From positions 58,789 to 92,669 of the forward strand of contig MGKQ01000014.1 in NCBI GenBank assembly GCA_001795735.1: 33,881 nt of DNA. Reading direction: 5' to 3'. Both the position numbers and the translations under genes were made by a program. This DNA is from Candidatus Yanofskybacteria bacterium RIFCSPLOWO2_02_FULL_41_13 (GTDB lineage: Bacteria; Patescibacteriota; Minisyncoccia; 2-02-FULL-40-12; GWA2-44-9). The notes under the pieces are model-generated. The model made no database searches, had not been told where the DNA came from, and worked only from the letters and a program-made list of their open reading frames with translations. Shown here one piece after another: positions 15,533-23,081 of the stretch (the first letter of the stretch is position 1; each line of letters starts with the position of its first letter).

Positions 15533-16624
15533 ATGAAAGTAACCACTAATCATAAAAATTTATCTAAAGCAGTCTTAATGGTAGAGAAAATAGTTTCCAG
15601 GAATCATTCCCTCCCTATTCTAAGTAATATTTTATTAAAAACTGAAAATGGAAGGTTAAAAATTTCGGCAACTAATCTTGAATTAGGGATAAACTATTTA
15701 CTTGGTTCAAAAATAGATGAAACAGGAGAAATTACCGTACCGGCAAGGTTATTTTCGGAATTTATAAATAATTTAAATGAGGAGAAGATTACTTTAACCA
15801 CTAAAAATAATATATTAAATATTAATACTGATAAGTATAAAACCCAAATACTAGGCTTTGATCCTAAGGATTTTCCAATCATACCCAAAATTAAATCAGA
15901 TCAATATTTAAATATCCCTGCTAAAATTTTAAAAACTGGTTTAAGCACAATAATTGATTCAATGGCTATCTCAGAAGCAAGACCGGAACTTGCCGGTGTT
16001 TTTATTCAGTTTACGTCAAAACAATTAATATTAGCCTCGACTGACAGTTTTAGATTAACGGAAAAAATAATTGAATTAAAAAATAAAGAAAATAACTCAT
16101 TTATTTTACCCAGGGTAACAGTACTAGAATTGATAAGATTATTAGGAGATTTAAATGATGATATTTTAGTAAAATACAGCGATAACCAAATCTCTTTTTC
16201 TACTGACGATATAGAGATAGTATCAAGGTTAGTTGACGGAAATTATCCAGATTATAAAAAAGTAATTCCTGAAAAATATATTTCAAGACTCTTGGTAAGA
16301 AAAAATGATTTAGAAAAAAATGTGCGTCTAGCAGGAATATTCACCTCAAATATTGCAGATATTAAGCTTAGTTGTAGTGAAAAAAATATTAGTATTAATG
16401 TAAAAAATTCTGACAAAGGGGAATTTCAGGTCGTTACCGAGGCAGTATTAAAAAACGAACCTTTTGATATATCTCTTAATTATTACTATCTTCTGGACGG
16501 ATTAAAAATTATGCCGACAGAAAACATTATTATAGAATATACAGGTCAAGGAAGTCCCTTAGTTCTTAGACCCGAACATGACAATAAAGACCTCACCTAC
16601 ATAATAATGCCTCTTAGAAAATAG
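15533..16624 (+). CDS. dnaN: DNA polymerase III beta sliding clamp
   Basis: 363 residues, normal clamp length. The N terminus (MKVTTNHKNLSKAVLMVEKIVSR, then LPILSNILLKTENGRLKISA), the central PELAGVFIQF and ASTDSFRL, and the C-terminal LVLRPEHDNKDLTYIIMPLR end are typical of the three repeated clamp folds. It encircles DNA and tethers Pol III. The sequence is notably AT-rich and Lys/Asn/Ile-rich compared with dnaA. The ATG lacks an SD and follows the oriC-like spacer directly. Confidence 0.97.
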   Translation: MKVTTNHKNLSKAVLMVEKIVSRNHSLPILSNILLKTENGRLKISATNLELGINYLLGSKIDETGEITVPARLFSEFINNLNEEKITLTTKNNILNINTDKYKTQILGFDPKDFPIIPKIKSDQYLNIPAKILKTGLSTIIDSMAISEARPELAGVFIQFTSKQLILASTDSFRLTEKIIELKNKENNSFILPRVTVLELIRLLGDLNDDILVKYSDNQISFSTDDIEIVSRLVDGNYPDYKKVIPEKYISRLLVRKNDLEKNVRLAGIFTSNIADIKLSCSEKNISINVKNSDKGEFQVVTEAVLKNEPFDISLNYYYLLDGLKIMPTENIIIEYTGQGSPLVLRPEHDNKDLTYIIMPLRK

Positions 16625-16691
16625 CCTAGCTTAAATAATGTCAAAACTAACTAGCTAGCAGATTCTAATAAGGCTAGCAACCGGCATCAAA

Positions 16692-16979
16692 GTGCTTAAA
16701 AGTCTTGAAAAAAAATTTGAGAATAAAAAGAACGCTATTAAAATATCAGAGGATAGAACGGGTCAAATAAAATATATTCTCCAAAATTTTTTGAAAGAAA
16801 AATTCGGAGATAAATTAAAAGGAATTTCTATAGGTATTAGTTATAACTCCAAGAATAATAGTCTGGTAGTTAACACTATAAGTAAAGTTTTGGCTAACGA
16901 AATCGCAGTAAGACTCTCGGAGTTTAATGATTTTCTAAAAAAGAACGATATTAGACTGTCAAAAATTATTGTAAAGTAG
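16692..16979 (+). CDS. Small DciA/DUF721-like protein
   Basis: 95 residues with a GTG start. The protein has an N-terminal helical part followed by a beta-alpha unit: GISIGISYNSKNNSLVVNTI, then SKVLANEIAVRLSEFNDFL. The pattern 'x-V-x-x-N-x-L-V-V-x-T-x-S-x-x-L-A-x-E-I' resembles the DUF721/DciA domain, which loads the replicative helicase in bacteria lacking DnaC. Its place just after dnaA-dnaN supports that reading, but the match is short and unverified. The last 14 bp overlap the convergent PBP gene. Confidence 0.45.
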   Translation: MLKSLEKKFENKKNAIKISEDRTGQIKYILQNFLKEKFGDKLKGISIGISYNSKNNSLVVNTISKVLANEIAVRLSEFNDFLKKNDIRLSKIIVK

Positions 16980-19128
16980 CCTGAGAAGGCAAACCAAAGT
17001 AGTTTCTTACCGACCACTCCCAATTTTTGTATTGAGGATCATCTAATGGATTAATAGGATAAGGACCTAAGGGATCTAACCGATTAATATAGTGAAGTAT
17101 ATTATGAATATCTTGAGACGAGCCGTTGTTTGGATAGTACCGGCCGTTTAGCATAGTCTTGTCTACAAAAATTGGATCAGGCCGGTTAAAAGTCTCAACA
17201 GGAAATTTTTCTAAAGACTTGACCATAAATTCATGCCACATAGGACCTGAAGCACTAATACCTGCTCCTTCTCTCGTCATTGACTGGTTGTTATTATTGC
17301 CGGTCCAAACGCCGGTAGCTAAAGAAGGGGAATAGCCTATAACCCATGCATCTCTGTTCTCTTGAGTGGTACCGGTTTTAGCCGCAACTTCTCTGCCCGG
17401 TATATTTAAGGAGCTGGAATATCCAAACACAGGAGCACGGGCATTGTTATCAGATAGAATATCAGTAACAAGACGTACAACGGACGACTCAAGGACTCTT
17501 TTAGGCTCAGCCAGAGCCTCTTCCAATACTTCTCCATCGGCAGATTCTATTTTTTTAATAATAAACCAGGGATTTCTTATGCCATTATTTGCAAAGACTC
17601 CGTAAGCTGAAGTTATATCTATCAGTCTAACCTCAGCTCCTCCCAAAACAAGAGATAAACCGAAACGAGAACGGTCTTGCAAGGTTGTAATACCAAGAGA
17701 TTCGGCAGTTTGTATGGTATCTTCTATCCCGGCCAAGTATAAAGTTTTTACAGAGGGCACATTGAGCGATTGACCGAGGGCATTTCTTAATGTAACAGCC
17801 CCTCTAAACCGGCCATCATAATTTTCCGGATGATAGCACTCAAGACCAAATTCATCTTTTTCTGAAGTTGCATCAGGAGAACAGTTCGGGCTAAATTCCG
17901 TTTTAACGTCAAAAACAATAGTTCCGTCAGGGTAACCCTTTTTAAATGCGGTAGTATAAGCAAAAGGCTTAAAAGCTGATCCGGGTTGTCGTTTTGCCGT
18001 GGCAACATTAAAATTCCCCTCATTCTCAACGTCAAAATAGTTTTGAGAACCGACAAGAGCGACAACCTCTCCCGTTTTTGGATTTAAAGCAACAAGCGCG
18101 GCGTTATTAGCCTTATATTTTTCTTCATTAATTTCTGAATATTTAGAGACGGCTTCTTCGGCTATAATCTGCAAGTCTGAATTCAAAGTAGTTGTTACTT
18201 TCAAGCCGTTGTTTTCAATTGCAGACTCACCGTATTTTGAGACAAGGTATTCTTTAACCATAATCACAAAGTGAGGAGCAGAGATCTTGTCGTTTCCGGC
18301 CTGAAACTTGACCTCCCCACTCTTTGCTTTATCTGCTTCTTCCCGGCTGATAAGGCTTAAACTAACCATACGGTCAAGAGTACTGTTCTTTCTTGCCAGT
18401 AAGTCCTCAAGATGACTGCCGTAGGGTGAATAGTATGTTGGGGCTTTTGGAAGTGAAGCTATAATAACGGCTTCATTTAGGGTCAAATCCCGGGCGCTTT
18501 TATTGAAAAAGGTTTTACTGGCGGCCTCAATCCCATAGGCATTGGAGCCGTAAGGTATTTGGTTAAGATACATCCAGAGAATCTCATCTTTGGTAAAACG
18601 ACGCTCGACTTCGATGGCCAGAATAGCCTCTCTTATTTTACGGCCGATAGTTTGCTGACGGCCAACCAGGGCATTGCCGACAAGCTGCTGGGTTATCGTA
18701 GATCCCCCCTGGGCCAGCTCGATATTCTGAATGTCTCGTATAAAGGCCCGTGCGATGCCCTTGATGTCAAGTCCGCGATGACTGTAAAAATCATCATCTT
18801 CCGTGGCAAGGGTGGCATTTTTGACGTAATCAGAGATCTGATCCCACGGTATAACTGTTCTCTTTTCTTCCCCGTGAATATCATAGAGTAGGACTTTTCC
18901 ACTAGAGTCGTATATTTTTGTTGATTCGCCGACTTTGCGGGCGATTAGGGTTTCCGGATCAGGAATGGTTCTCTGCAGGTATATAAAGTAAGACAGGAAA
19001 ATTATTAAGCCCAAAACAAAAAACCACACCAGTAAGGCGAGGACCAGTTTGGAGAGTTTTCTCAGGATATTCTTTTTAGCTTTCTTCCCTCTTTTTTTAA
19101 GTTTTTCGACGGTAAATTCAGGCGGCAT
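16966..19128 (-). CDS. Class A penicillin-binding protein (bifunctional murein synthase)
   Basis: 720 residues. A basic N terminus and one membrane anchor (about 25-52) precede the GT51 glycosyltransferase domain, with ATEDDDFYSHRGLDIKGIAR and QGGSTITQQLVGNAL. The transpeptidase domain has all three motifs: SxxK in GSAFKPFAY at about 384, SxN in SLNVPSVK at about 435, and KTG in KTGTTQENRDAW at about 587. It polymerises and cross-links peptidoglycan outside the membrane. It converges on the DciA-like gene (14-bp overlap) and diverges from tyrS. Confidence 0.95.
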   Translation of the reverse strand: MPPEFTVEKLKKRGKKAKKNILRKLSKLVLALLVWFFVLGLIIFLSYFIYLQRTIPDPETLIARKVGESTKIYDSSGKVLLYDIHGEEKRTVIPWDQISDYVKNATLATEDDDFYSHRGLDIKGIARAFIRDIQNIELAQGGSTITQQLVGNALVGRQQTIGRKIREAILAIEVERRFTKDEILWMYLNQIPYGSNAYGIEAASKTFFNKSARDLTLNEAVIIASLPKAPTYYSPYGSHLEDLLARKNSTLDRMVSLSLISREEADKAKSGEVKFQAGNDKISAPHFVIMVKEYLVSKYGESAIENNGLKVTTTLNSDLQIIAEEAVSKYSEINEEKYKANNAALVALNPKTGEVVALVGSQNYFDVENEGNFNVATAKRQPGSAFKPFAYTTAFKKGYPDGTIVFDVKTEFSPNCSPDATSEKDEFGLECYHPENYDGRFRGAVTLRNALGQSLNVPSVKTLYLAGIEDTIQTAESLGITTLQDRSRFGLSLVLGGAEVRLIDITSAYGVFANNGIRNPWFIIKKIESADGEVLEEALAEPKRVLESSVVRLVTDILSDNNARAPVFGYSSSLNIPGREVAAKTGTTQENRDAWVIGYSPSLATGVWTGNNNNQSMTREGAGISASGPMWHEFMVKSLEKFPVETFNRPDPIFVDKTMLNGRYYPNNGSSQDIHNILHYINRLDPLGPYPINPLDDPQYKNWEWSVRNYFGLPSQATLQ

Positions 19129-19188
19129 ATTACGTATAGGATCAGCTCAATATAAAATCAATTAGTATAGTGCCATAAAAATCTAACA

Positions 19189-19217
19189 TTTACAAGAATT
19201 TTAATAAGAGATAATAT
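19189..19217 (+). promoter_or_regulatory. Sigma70-like promoter of tyrS
   Basis: TTTACA (19189-19194), 17 bp, then TAATAT (19212-19217). The ATG of tyrS is 7 nt after the -10 box, the same geometry as the rpmH promoter, which predicts a leaderless mRNA. Confidence 0.65.
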
Positions 19218-19224
19218 TATCATT

Positions 19225-20358
19225 ATGAACATTGCTGCTGATGAGAATAAAATAGCTAAATTGTTGGATAGAAGAGTTGCTCCGGATGGCTTTTTCCCCT
19301 CCAGAGATGAAATTAAAAAACGCCTGTTATCGGGTCAGAAATTAAGTTTTTATTATGGGATAGATCCCACCGGCAGAGATCTCCATCTGGGCCACTTGGT
19401 TCAGCTGTTGTTGCTGAAAGGCTTGGCCGGTCTAGGGCATAAGATAACTCTCTTGGTGGGCGATTTTACGGCACGTGTAGGAGATCCTAGTGGAAAAGAC
19501 AAAAGCAGAAAGGCTTTATCAGAGGAAGAGATAAAATATAATATGCAGAACTATATTGAGCAGGCCGAGAAGATTCTGGCCAGAGGATCATTTGATGTCC
19601 GGTATAATAGCCAGTGGTTAAGCAAGATGAAGCTGGAAGATGTGTTGTTTTTGACTGAGCAAGCAACGGTCCAGCAGATGATAGCTCGAGAGATGTTTCA
19701 GCAGAGAATAAAACAAGAGAAACCAATAAGTATCAGTGAGTTTGTCTATCCTCTAATGCAGGGGTATGATTCTGTGGCAATGAAAATTGATGGAGAGATA
19801 GGAGGGCATGATCAGATATTTAACATGCTTGTCGGCAGGGATCTTGTTAAAAAGTATCTTAATAAAGATAAAATAGTCTTGGCGACAAAGCTCATTACCG
19901 GACCTGAGGGTAAAAAAATGAGCAAGAGCGAGGGTGAAATAATCGCGTTTAACGACGAACCTAGCGAGATAAGAAGAAAGATACTAGCCGTAAACGACGA
20001 GGTAATAAGAGACATTTTCGAATTATGCACTATCGAGGAAGAAAATTGGATAGCCGGGAAGCTTAAAGAACTACCGCCGAGGGAGCTGAAAGAACTGCTC
20101 GCCGATAAATTAATAGAGATGTTCTATGGTAAGGAAAAAATAAAAGAAGCCCACAAGCCCAAGGAAGGCCGATCTACTGGAAATTTGGCGGTGACGATTA
20201 AAGATTTTGGATTTGCTTCGTCTATCTCGGAAGCTAAAAAATTAATTTCTAATAATGCTGTTGAAGTTAACGGAGCAGTAAAAACCGACTGGAGTTATAT
20301 GCCCCAGAAAGGGGATAGGCTAAGAGTCGGCAAGGGAAAATTCGGACTCATCAAATAA
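19225..20358 (+). CDS. tyrS: Tyrosyl-tRNA synthetase
   Basis: 377 residues. The class I HIGH motif is HLGH at 54-57, preceded by FYYGIDPTGRDL. DFTARVGDPSGKDK follows in the Rossmann fold, YPLMQGYDSVAMKIDGEIGG carries tyrosine-binding residues, and the KMSKS loop is intact at about 231-235. The C-terminal S4 RNA-binding domain is visible (FASSISEAKKLISNNAVEVNG). It charges tRNA-Tyr with tyrosine. The gene is monocistronic, with its own promoter and a terminator directly after the stop. Confidence 0.96.
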   Translation: MNIAADENKIAKLLDRRVAPDGFFPSRDEIKKRLLSGQKLSFYYGIDPTGRDLHLGHLVQLLLLKGLAGLGHKITLLVGDFTARVGDPSGKDKSRKALSEEEIKYNMQNYIEQAEKILARGSFDVRYNSQWLSKMKLEDVLFLTEQATVQQMIAREMFQQRIKQEKPISISEFVYPLMQGYDSVAMKIDGEIGGHDQIFNMLVGRDLVKKYLNKDKIVLATKLITGPEGKKMSKSEGEIIAFNDEPSEIRRKILAVNDEVIRDIFELCTIEEENWIAGKLKELPPRELKELLADKLIEMFYGKEKIKEAHKPKEGRSTGNLAVTIKDFGFASSISEAKKLISNNAVEVNGAVKTDWSYMPQKGDRLRVGKGKFGLIK

Positions 20359-20390
20359 CCATAAAACCCGCCAGTCGGCGGGTTTTATGG
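20359..20390. terminator. Bidirectional intrinsic terminator after tyrS
   Basis: Perfect 14-bp arms (CCATAAAACCCGCC and its inverse) around AGTC start one base after the tyrS stop. T-rich sequence on both strands lets it also end the convergent acidic-protein transcript. Confidence 0.88.
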
Positions 20391-20393
20391 TTA

Positions 20394-20558
20394 TTAGTTC
20401 TCAAAGTCACCTTCGTCTTTCTCATCCTCTTCCTCATCCTCCTCGTCATCCTCATCATCGTCATCCTCATCATCTTTCTCGCTGTCCTCTTCCGCCGGGT
20501 CTTCTTCCGGCTTATCCTCAAAAGATCCAAAAAGAAGAAGATCTTTATCGGTTAGCAT
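20394..20558 (-). CDS. Highly acidic 54-residue microprotein
   Basis: The frame encodes MLTDKDLLLFGSFEDKPEED, then a nearly uninterrupted Asp/Glu run, ending EGDFEN and TAA. By my count 33 of 54 residues are Asp or Glu. The short hydrophobic N terminus is not a signal peptide. Similar acidic tails occur in RNA polymerase delta-like and chaperone-like proteins, but no family can be named. It sits between the tyrS terminator and a hairpin-containing leader, with ruvC upstream on the same strand. The GAT/GAG repeats could slip, so length may vary between strains. Support comes from the clean start, the stop next to a terminator, and plausible codon use. Confidence 0.6.
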   Translation of the reverse strand: MLTDKDLLLFGSFEDKPEEDPAEEDSEKDDEDDDDEDDEEDEEEDEKDEGDFEN

Positions 20559-20575
20559 ATTAGTAGGTAAGCTAT

Positions 20576-20627
20576 CTTGCTTGAATTATCGGGGTCTCCG
20601 AAGGTTACCCCAGCTAATAAAAGCAAG
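20576..20627. promoter_or_regulatory. Long three-part hairpin upstream of the acidic microprotein
   Basis: CTTGCTT (20576-20582) pairs with AAGCAAG (20621-20627), TTAT with ATAA, and GGGGT with ACCCC, giving a stem of about 16 bp with small bulges. It lies in the 136-bp ruvC-microprotein spacer and ends 18 bp from the ATG on the minus strand. It could be a leader structure or an mRNA-processing or termination signal for ruvC. Confidence 0.5.
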
Positions 20628-20694
20628 GTATTAATTTAAGGTAATAATAAATATTTGTATATTAAAATCAAGAGCCAGTATTAAACAGGTATGG

Positions 20695-21168
20695 CTACTC
20701 TACTGAGCGGGTGTTAGCACAGCAAATTGCGATAGCTAGGCCATCTGCAGCGTCGTCCGGCTTTATATTCTCTTTTAAGCCCAGAATGATTTTAACCATT
20801 CGTTGAACCTGATTCTTCTCGGCTCTTCCGTAGCCAGATACAGCCTGTTTTATCTGCAGGGGAGTGTATTCTTGCATAGGAATGTTGTTTAAGGCCAGTA
20901 ATGTCATAATAACCCCCCTCATCTCACTTACCGGAATAATTGTTCTCTGGTTTTTGAAAAAAAATATTTTCTCAATTCCAAATATTTGAGGCTTGTGCTT
21001 CTTTATCAGATTAGAGATACTTTCGCCTACCCTGCGTATTTGTTCGGACCGGTCTTTCTCAAAGTGAGCTATAATTCCGTAATCAAGGCACTCTAATTTA
21101 CCAGAAGTCTTTTTAATAACTCCGTAACCTATGCGTGTTGTGCCGGGGTCAATACCTAGTATTATCAA
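20695..21168 (-). CDS. ruvC: Holliday junction resolvase RuvC
   Basis: 157 residues with a TTG start. The four catalytic acids are visible: D7 in IILGIDPGTTRIGYGVI, E66 in FGIEKIFFF, and D139/D142 in KPDDAADGLAIAI. It cuts Holliday junctions resolved by RuvAB. It is downstream of yebC and ruvB on the same strand with a 56-bp spacer, and that spacer consists entirely of 7-bp repeats. Confidence 0.95.
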   Translation of the reverse strand: MIILGIDPGTTRIGYGVIKKTSGKLECLDYGIIAHFEKDRSEQIRRVGESISNLIKKHKPQIFGIEKIFFFKNQRTIIPVSEMRGVIMTLLALNNIPMQEYTPLQIKQAVSGYGRAEKNQVQRMVKIILGLKENIKPDDAADGLAIAICCANTRSVE

Positions 21169-21224
21169 TTTTAGAATTGCGAATTGCGAATTTTTGTAAT
21201 CCGTAATACGTAGTTCGTAATAAA
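21169..21224. repeat. 7-bp array filling the yebC-ruvC spacer
   Basis: On the + strand the spacer reads as consecutive 7-mers: AGAATTG, CGAATTG, CGAATTT, then TTGTAAT, CCGTAAT, ACGTAGT, TCGTAAT. Two word families (CGAATTG and NCGTAAT) share one unbroken 7-bp period from the yebC stop to the ruvC TTG. No SD is present. Confidence 0.9.
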
Positions 21225-21731
21225 TTAATTCAGATTCGAAATAACATCTTCAATATCATCATGATCACCAAGTTCTTCCAACAGGGCATCAATTTCCTTA
21301 TTGATTGCAGGGTCGTTAACTTGGACAGGAGGTTGATTGAACATCCAGGATATGCTTCCGGGTGAAACCAGCTTAGATGAGTGGTCATTAAGTATTTTTC
21401 TAATCTCAGAGATTGTCCGGTTTCGGTTAGCGGTTATGGCTCTTATTCTTAACGCGATACTGCCAGGACCGATTGCTTCAATCAGCAACTCTTCAAGCTG
21501 GGATGATTTATCAGAGACTCTATCTATGGCTCGCTTAATATTCTCGGTAGGCATATTAAGGGCTCGGGCGTTCTCTATGGCATTTCTAAGTTCCTGATTT
21601 GTTTCAGGGCTGGTTCCTTTTCTTGCAGCCAGCGAGATTAGTTTCGAGGCTTTGGAAAAAAATTGACCCCTCTTACGGTCGGTAAGCTCCTTCTTATGCT
21701 TGATTTGTGACCAGCGACTGTGCCCGGACAT
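21225..21731 (-). CDS. yebC: YebC/PmpR-family protein, internally shortened
   Basis: 168 residues against about 240-250 for typical YebC. The N terminus (SGHSRWSQIKHKKELTDRKR, FFSKASKLISLAARKG, NMPTENIKRAIDR) and the segment ending SPGSISWMF are standard domain I and III features. The end LLEELGDHDDIEDVISNLN matches the normal C terminus. The missing part is the middle, so this looks like an in-frame loss of most of one domain, not a truncation. YebC proteins act in transcriptional regulation and in translation of difficult nascent chains. It starts 1 bp after the ruvB stop. Confidence 0.88.
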   Translation of the reverse strand: MSGHSRWSQIKHKKELTDRKRGQFFSKASKLISLAARKGTSPETNQELRNAIENARALNMPTENIKRAIDRVSDKSSQLEELLIEAIGPGSIALRIRAITANRNRTISEIRKILNDHSSKLVSPGSISWMFNQPPVQVNDPAINKEIDALLEELGDHDDIEDVISNLN

Positions 21732-21732
21732 G

Positions 21733-22770
21733 TTAGAAGTCTAGTAAAGATTTATCCAACCCTAAATGTTTCTTGCCTTCTCGTGTTATAACTCGGCCTT
21801 TGGGAGTTCTGGTCAACATTCCGATCTGAATCAGATACGGCTCGTAAACATCCTCGATAGTATTTTCTTCTTCGGAAATAGATGCGGCAATAGCTTTTAA
21901 GCCGACTGGGCCGCCGTCGAAAGTTTCAACTATGGTTTTTAATATTTTACGGTCAGTCTCTTCAAGGCCTCTTTCATCTATCTCAAGCATTTTCAAGGCC
22001 TCTTCTGCCGCCTTCAGGCCTATAGTTTTCTGATCATTCATCTGCGCGTAATCTCTGACTCTTTTTAACAGGCGGTTGGCTATTCTAGGAGTAAATCTGG
22101 AAGCATTGGCGATAGCCCGTATACCCTCCTTGTCAACTTTTATCTGGAGAAGATCGGCGGAACGGTTGATTATCTTTTCAATTTCTTCCTGGCTGTAAAA
22201 GTCAAGTCTAAAGTTAACTCCGAATCTTGACCGAAAAGGACTGGATAGCATGGATATTCTTGTTGTTGCAGCGATTAAGGTAAACTTGGGAAGATCAATC
22301 TGAAGAGTTTTGGCAGAATTTCCCTTGCCTATGACAATATCCAGTTTAAAGTTCTCCATCGCCGGATAAATTACTTCTTCGACAGCTCGATTAAGCCGGT
22401 GAACCTCGTCTATAAACAGAACATCACCGTCGTTAAGGCCGGTTAATATGGAGCCAACATCGCCAGCCTTTTCAAGGGCAGTGCCAGACGTTATTTTTAT
22501 ACTTGATCCAAGCTCCTTAGCGATTAAGTAGGCAAGGGTTGTTTTACCGAGGCCGGACGGGCCGTGAAGCAACAGGTGATCAACTGTTTCTTTCCTTTTT
22601 TTAGCTGCGCCAAGGATTATTCTCAGGTTATTTTTAACTTTTGACTGGCCAATATAGTCGTCAAAAGTTTTAGGCCGTAAAGCCTGATCAAGAACCTGGT
22701 CGTCCAATATGCCGGTGGGGGCTAGAATCGTTTCTTTTTTGGAAGTAAGTCCGGTTTTAGCTATTGACAT
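21733..22770 (-). CDS. ruvB: Holliday junction branch-migration ATPase RuvB
   Basis: 345 residues. LRPKTFDDYIGQSKVKNNL opens the protein. Walker A is GPSGLGKTTLA at 70-80, Walker B VLFIDEVHRLNR at 117-127, sensor TLIAATTRISML at 164-175 and an arginine-finger region SPFRSRFG at 177-184. The C-terminal winged helix carries GLKAIAASISEEENTIEDVYEPYLIQIG. It drives branch migration with RuvA, and ruvA is not in this cluster. The order ruvB-yebC-ruvC suggests one operon. Its start codon overlaps the -35 box of a divergent promoter. Confidence 0.97.
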   Translation of the reverse strand: MSIAKTGLTSKKETILAPTGILDDQVLDQALRPKTFDDYIGQSKVKNNLRIILGAAKKRKETVDHLLLHGPSGLGKTTLAYLIAKELGSSIKITSGTALEKAGDVGSILTGLNDGDVLFIDEVHRLNRAVEEVIYPAMENFKLDIVIGKGNSAKTLQIDLPKFTLIAATTRISMLSSPFRSRFGVNFRLDFYSQEEIEKIINRSADLLQIKVDKEGIRAIANASRFTPRIANRLLKRVRDYAQMNDQKTIGLKAAEEALKMLEIDERGLEETDRKILKTIVETFDGGPVGLKAIAASISEEENTIEDVYEPYLIQIGMLTRTPKGRVITREGKKHLGLDKSLLDF

Positions 22771-22792
22771 AGGGCGTAATTTAGATTAAAAT
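22764..22792 (+). promoter_or_regulatory. Strong sigma70-like promoter reading into the 22.8-kb structured region
   Basis: TTGACA (22764-22769), 17-bp spacer, TAAAAT (22787-22792). The -35 box overlaps the ruvB start codon on the other strand. Transcription would begin near 22799 and run through the structured region, which has no ORF. Confidence 0.65.
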
Positions 22793-22798
22793 ATAAAA

Positions 22799-22990
22799 AC
22801 TTAAGGATCGGTCCTTTTTACTGCTTGACCCCTCTAATCTGTAGGCAATTGGGTCGGGGATTTATCACAGGCCCAATCGGGATACCATCTTAGCTGGATA
22901 GTTTGGTTTCGACTGGACTACTCCTCAGAACTATCCTGCCCCGCCCGCCCTAGGCGGACGGACCTTGCCTACAGGTTACAGTGGTCAATC
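22799..22990 (+). ncRNA. Candidate structured RNA with a 24-bp closing stem
   Basis: Positions 22825-22848 pair with 22965-22988 along 24 positions (21 Watson-Crick, one G-U, two mismatches). Inside are three hairpins: ATTGGGTC/GGCCCAAT (22848-22855 with 22870-22877), GGATAGTT/AACTATCC (22896-22903 with 22929-22936) and CCGCCCGCC/GGCGGACGG (22941-22961). A short AAGGA/TCCTT hairpin at 22803-22816 precedes it; with its T-run it could instead terminate a minus-strand transcript. The + strand is favoured by the promoter at 22764. I looked for SRP, tmRNA, RNase P and 6S signatures and found none convincing. There is no gene in the 300-bp interval between ruvB and pilB. Confidence 0.5.
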
Positions 22991-23060
22991 TCTGGCGTTC
23001 AAGTTTAAATTTAAAAAATTAAAAATCAAAATTAATTAAGCCAAGTATTATATTTTCATC

Positions 23061-23081
23061 TTTGAATTTTGAATTTACAAT
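23061..23081. repeat. Short 7-bp array across the pilB stop
   Basis: TTTGAAT, TTTGAAT and TTACAAT are consecutive 7-mers on the + strand. The last one contains the pilB stop codon (minus strand). AT-rich words of similar length continue toward 23000. Confidence 0.6.

Noticed and set aside
22799-22990. Assignment as SRP RNA, RNase P RNA, tmRNA or 6S RNA
   Set aside because: The expected conserved segments (for example the SRP GGAAG-type loop, the P RNA GAAAGTCC, the tmRNA tRNA-like end) were not found on either strand.
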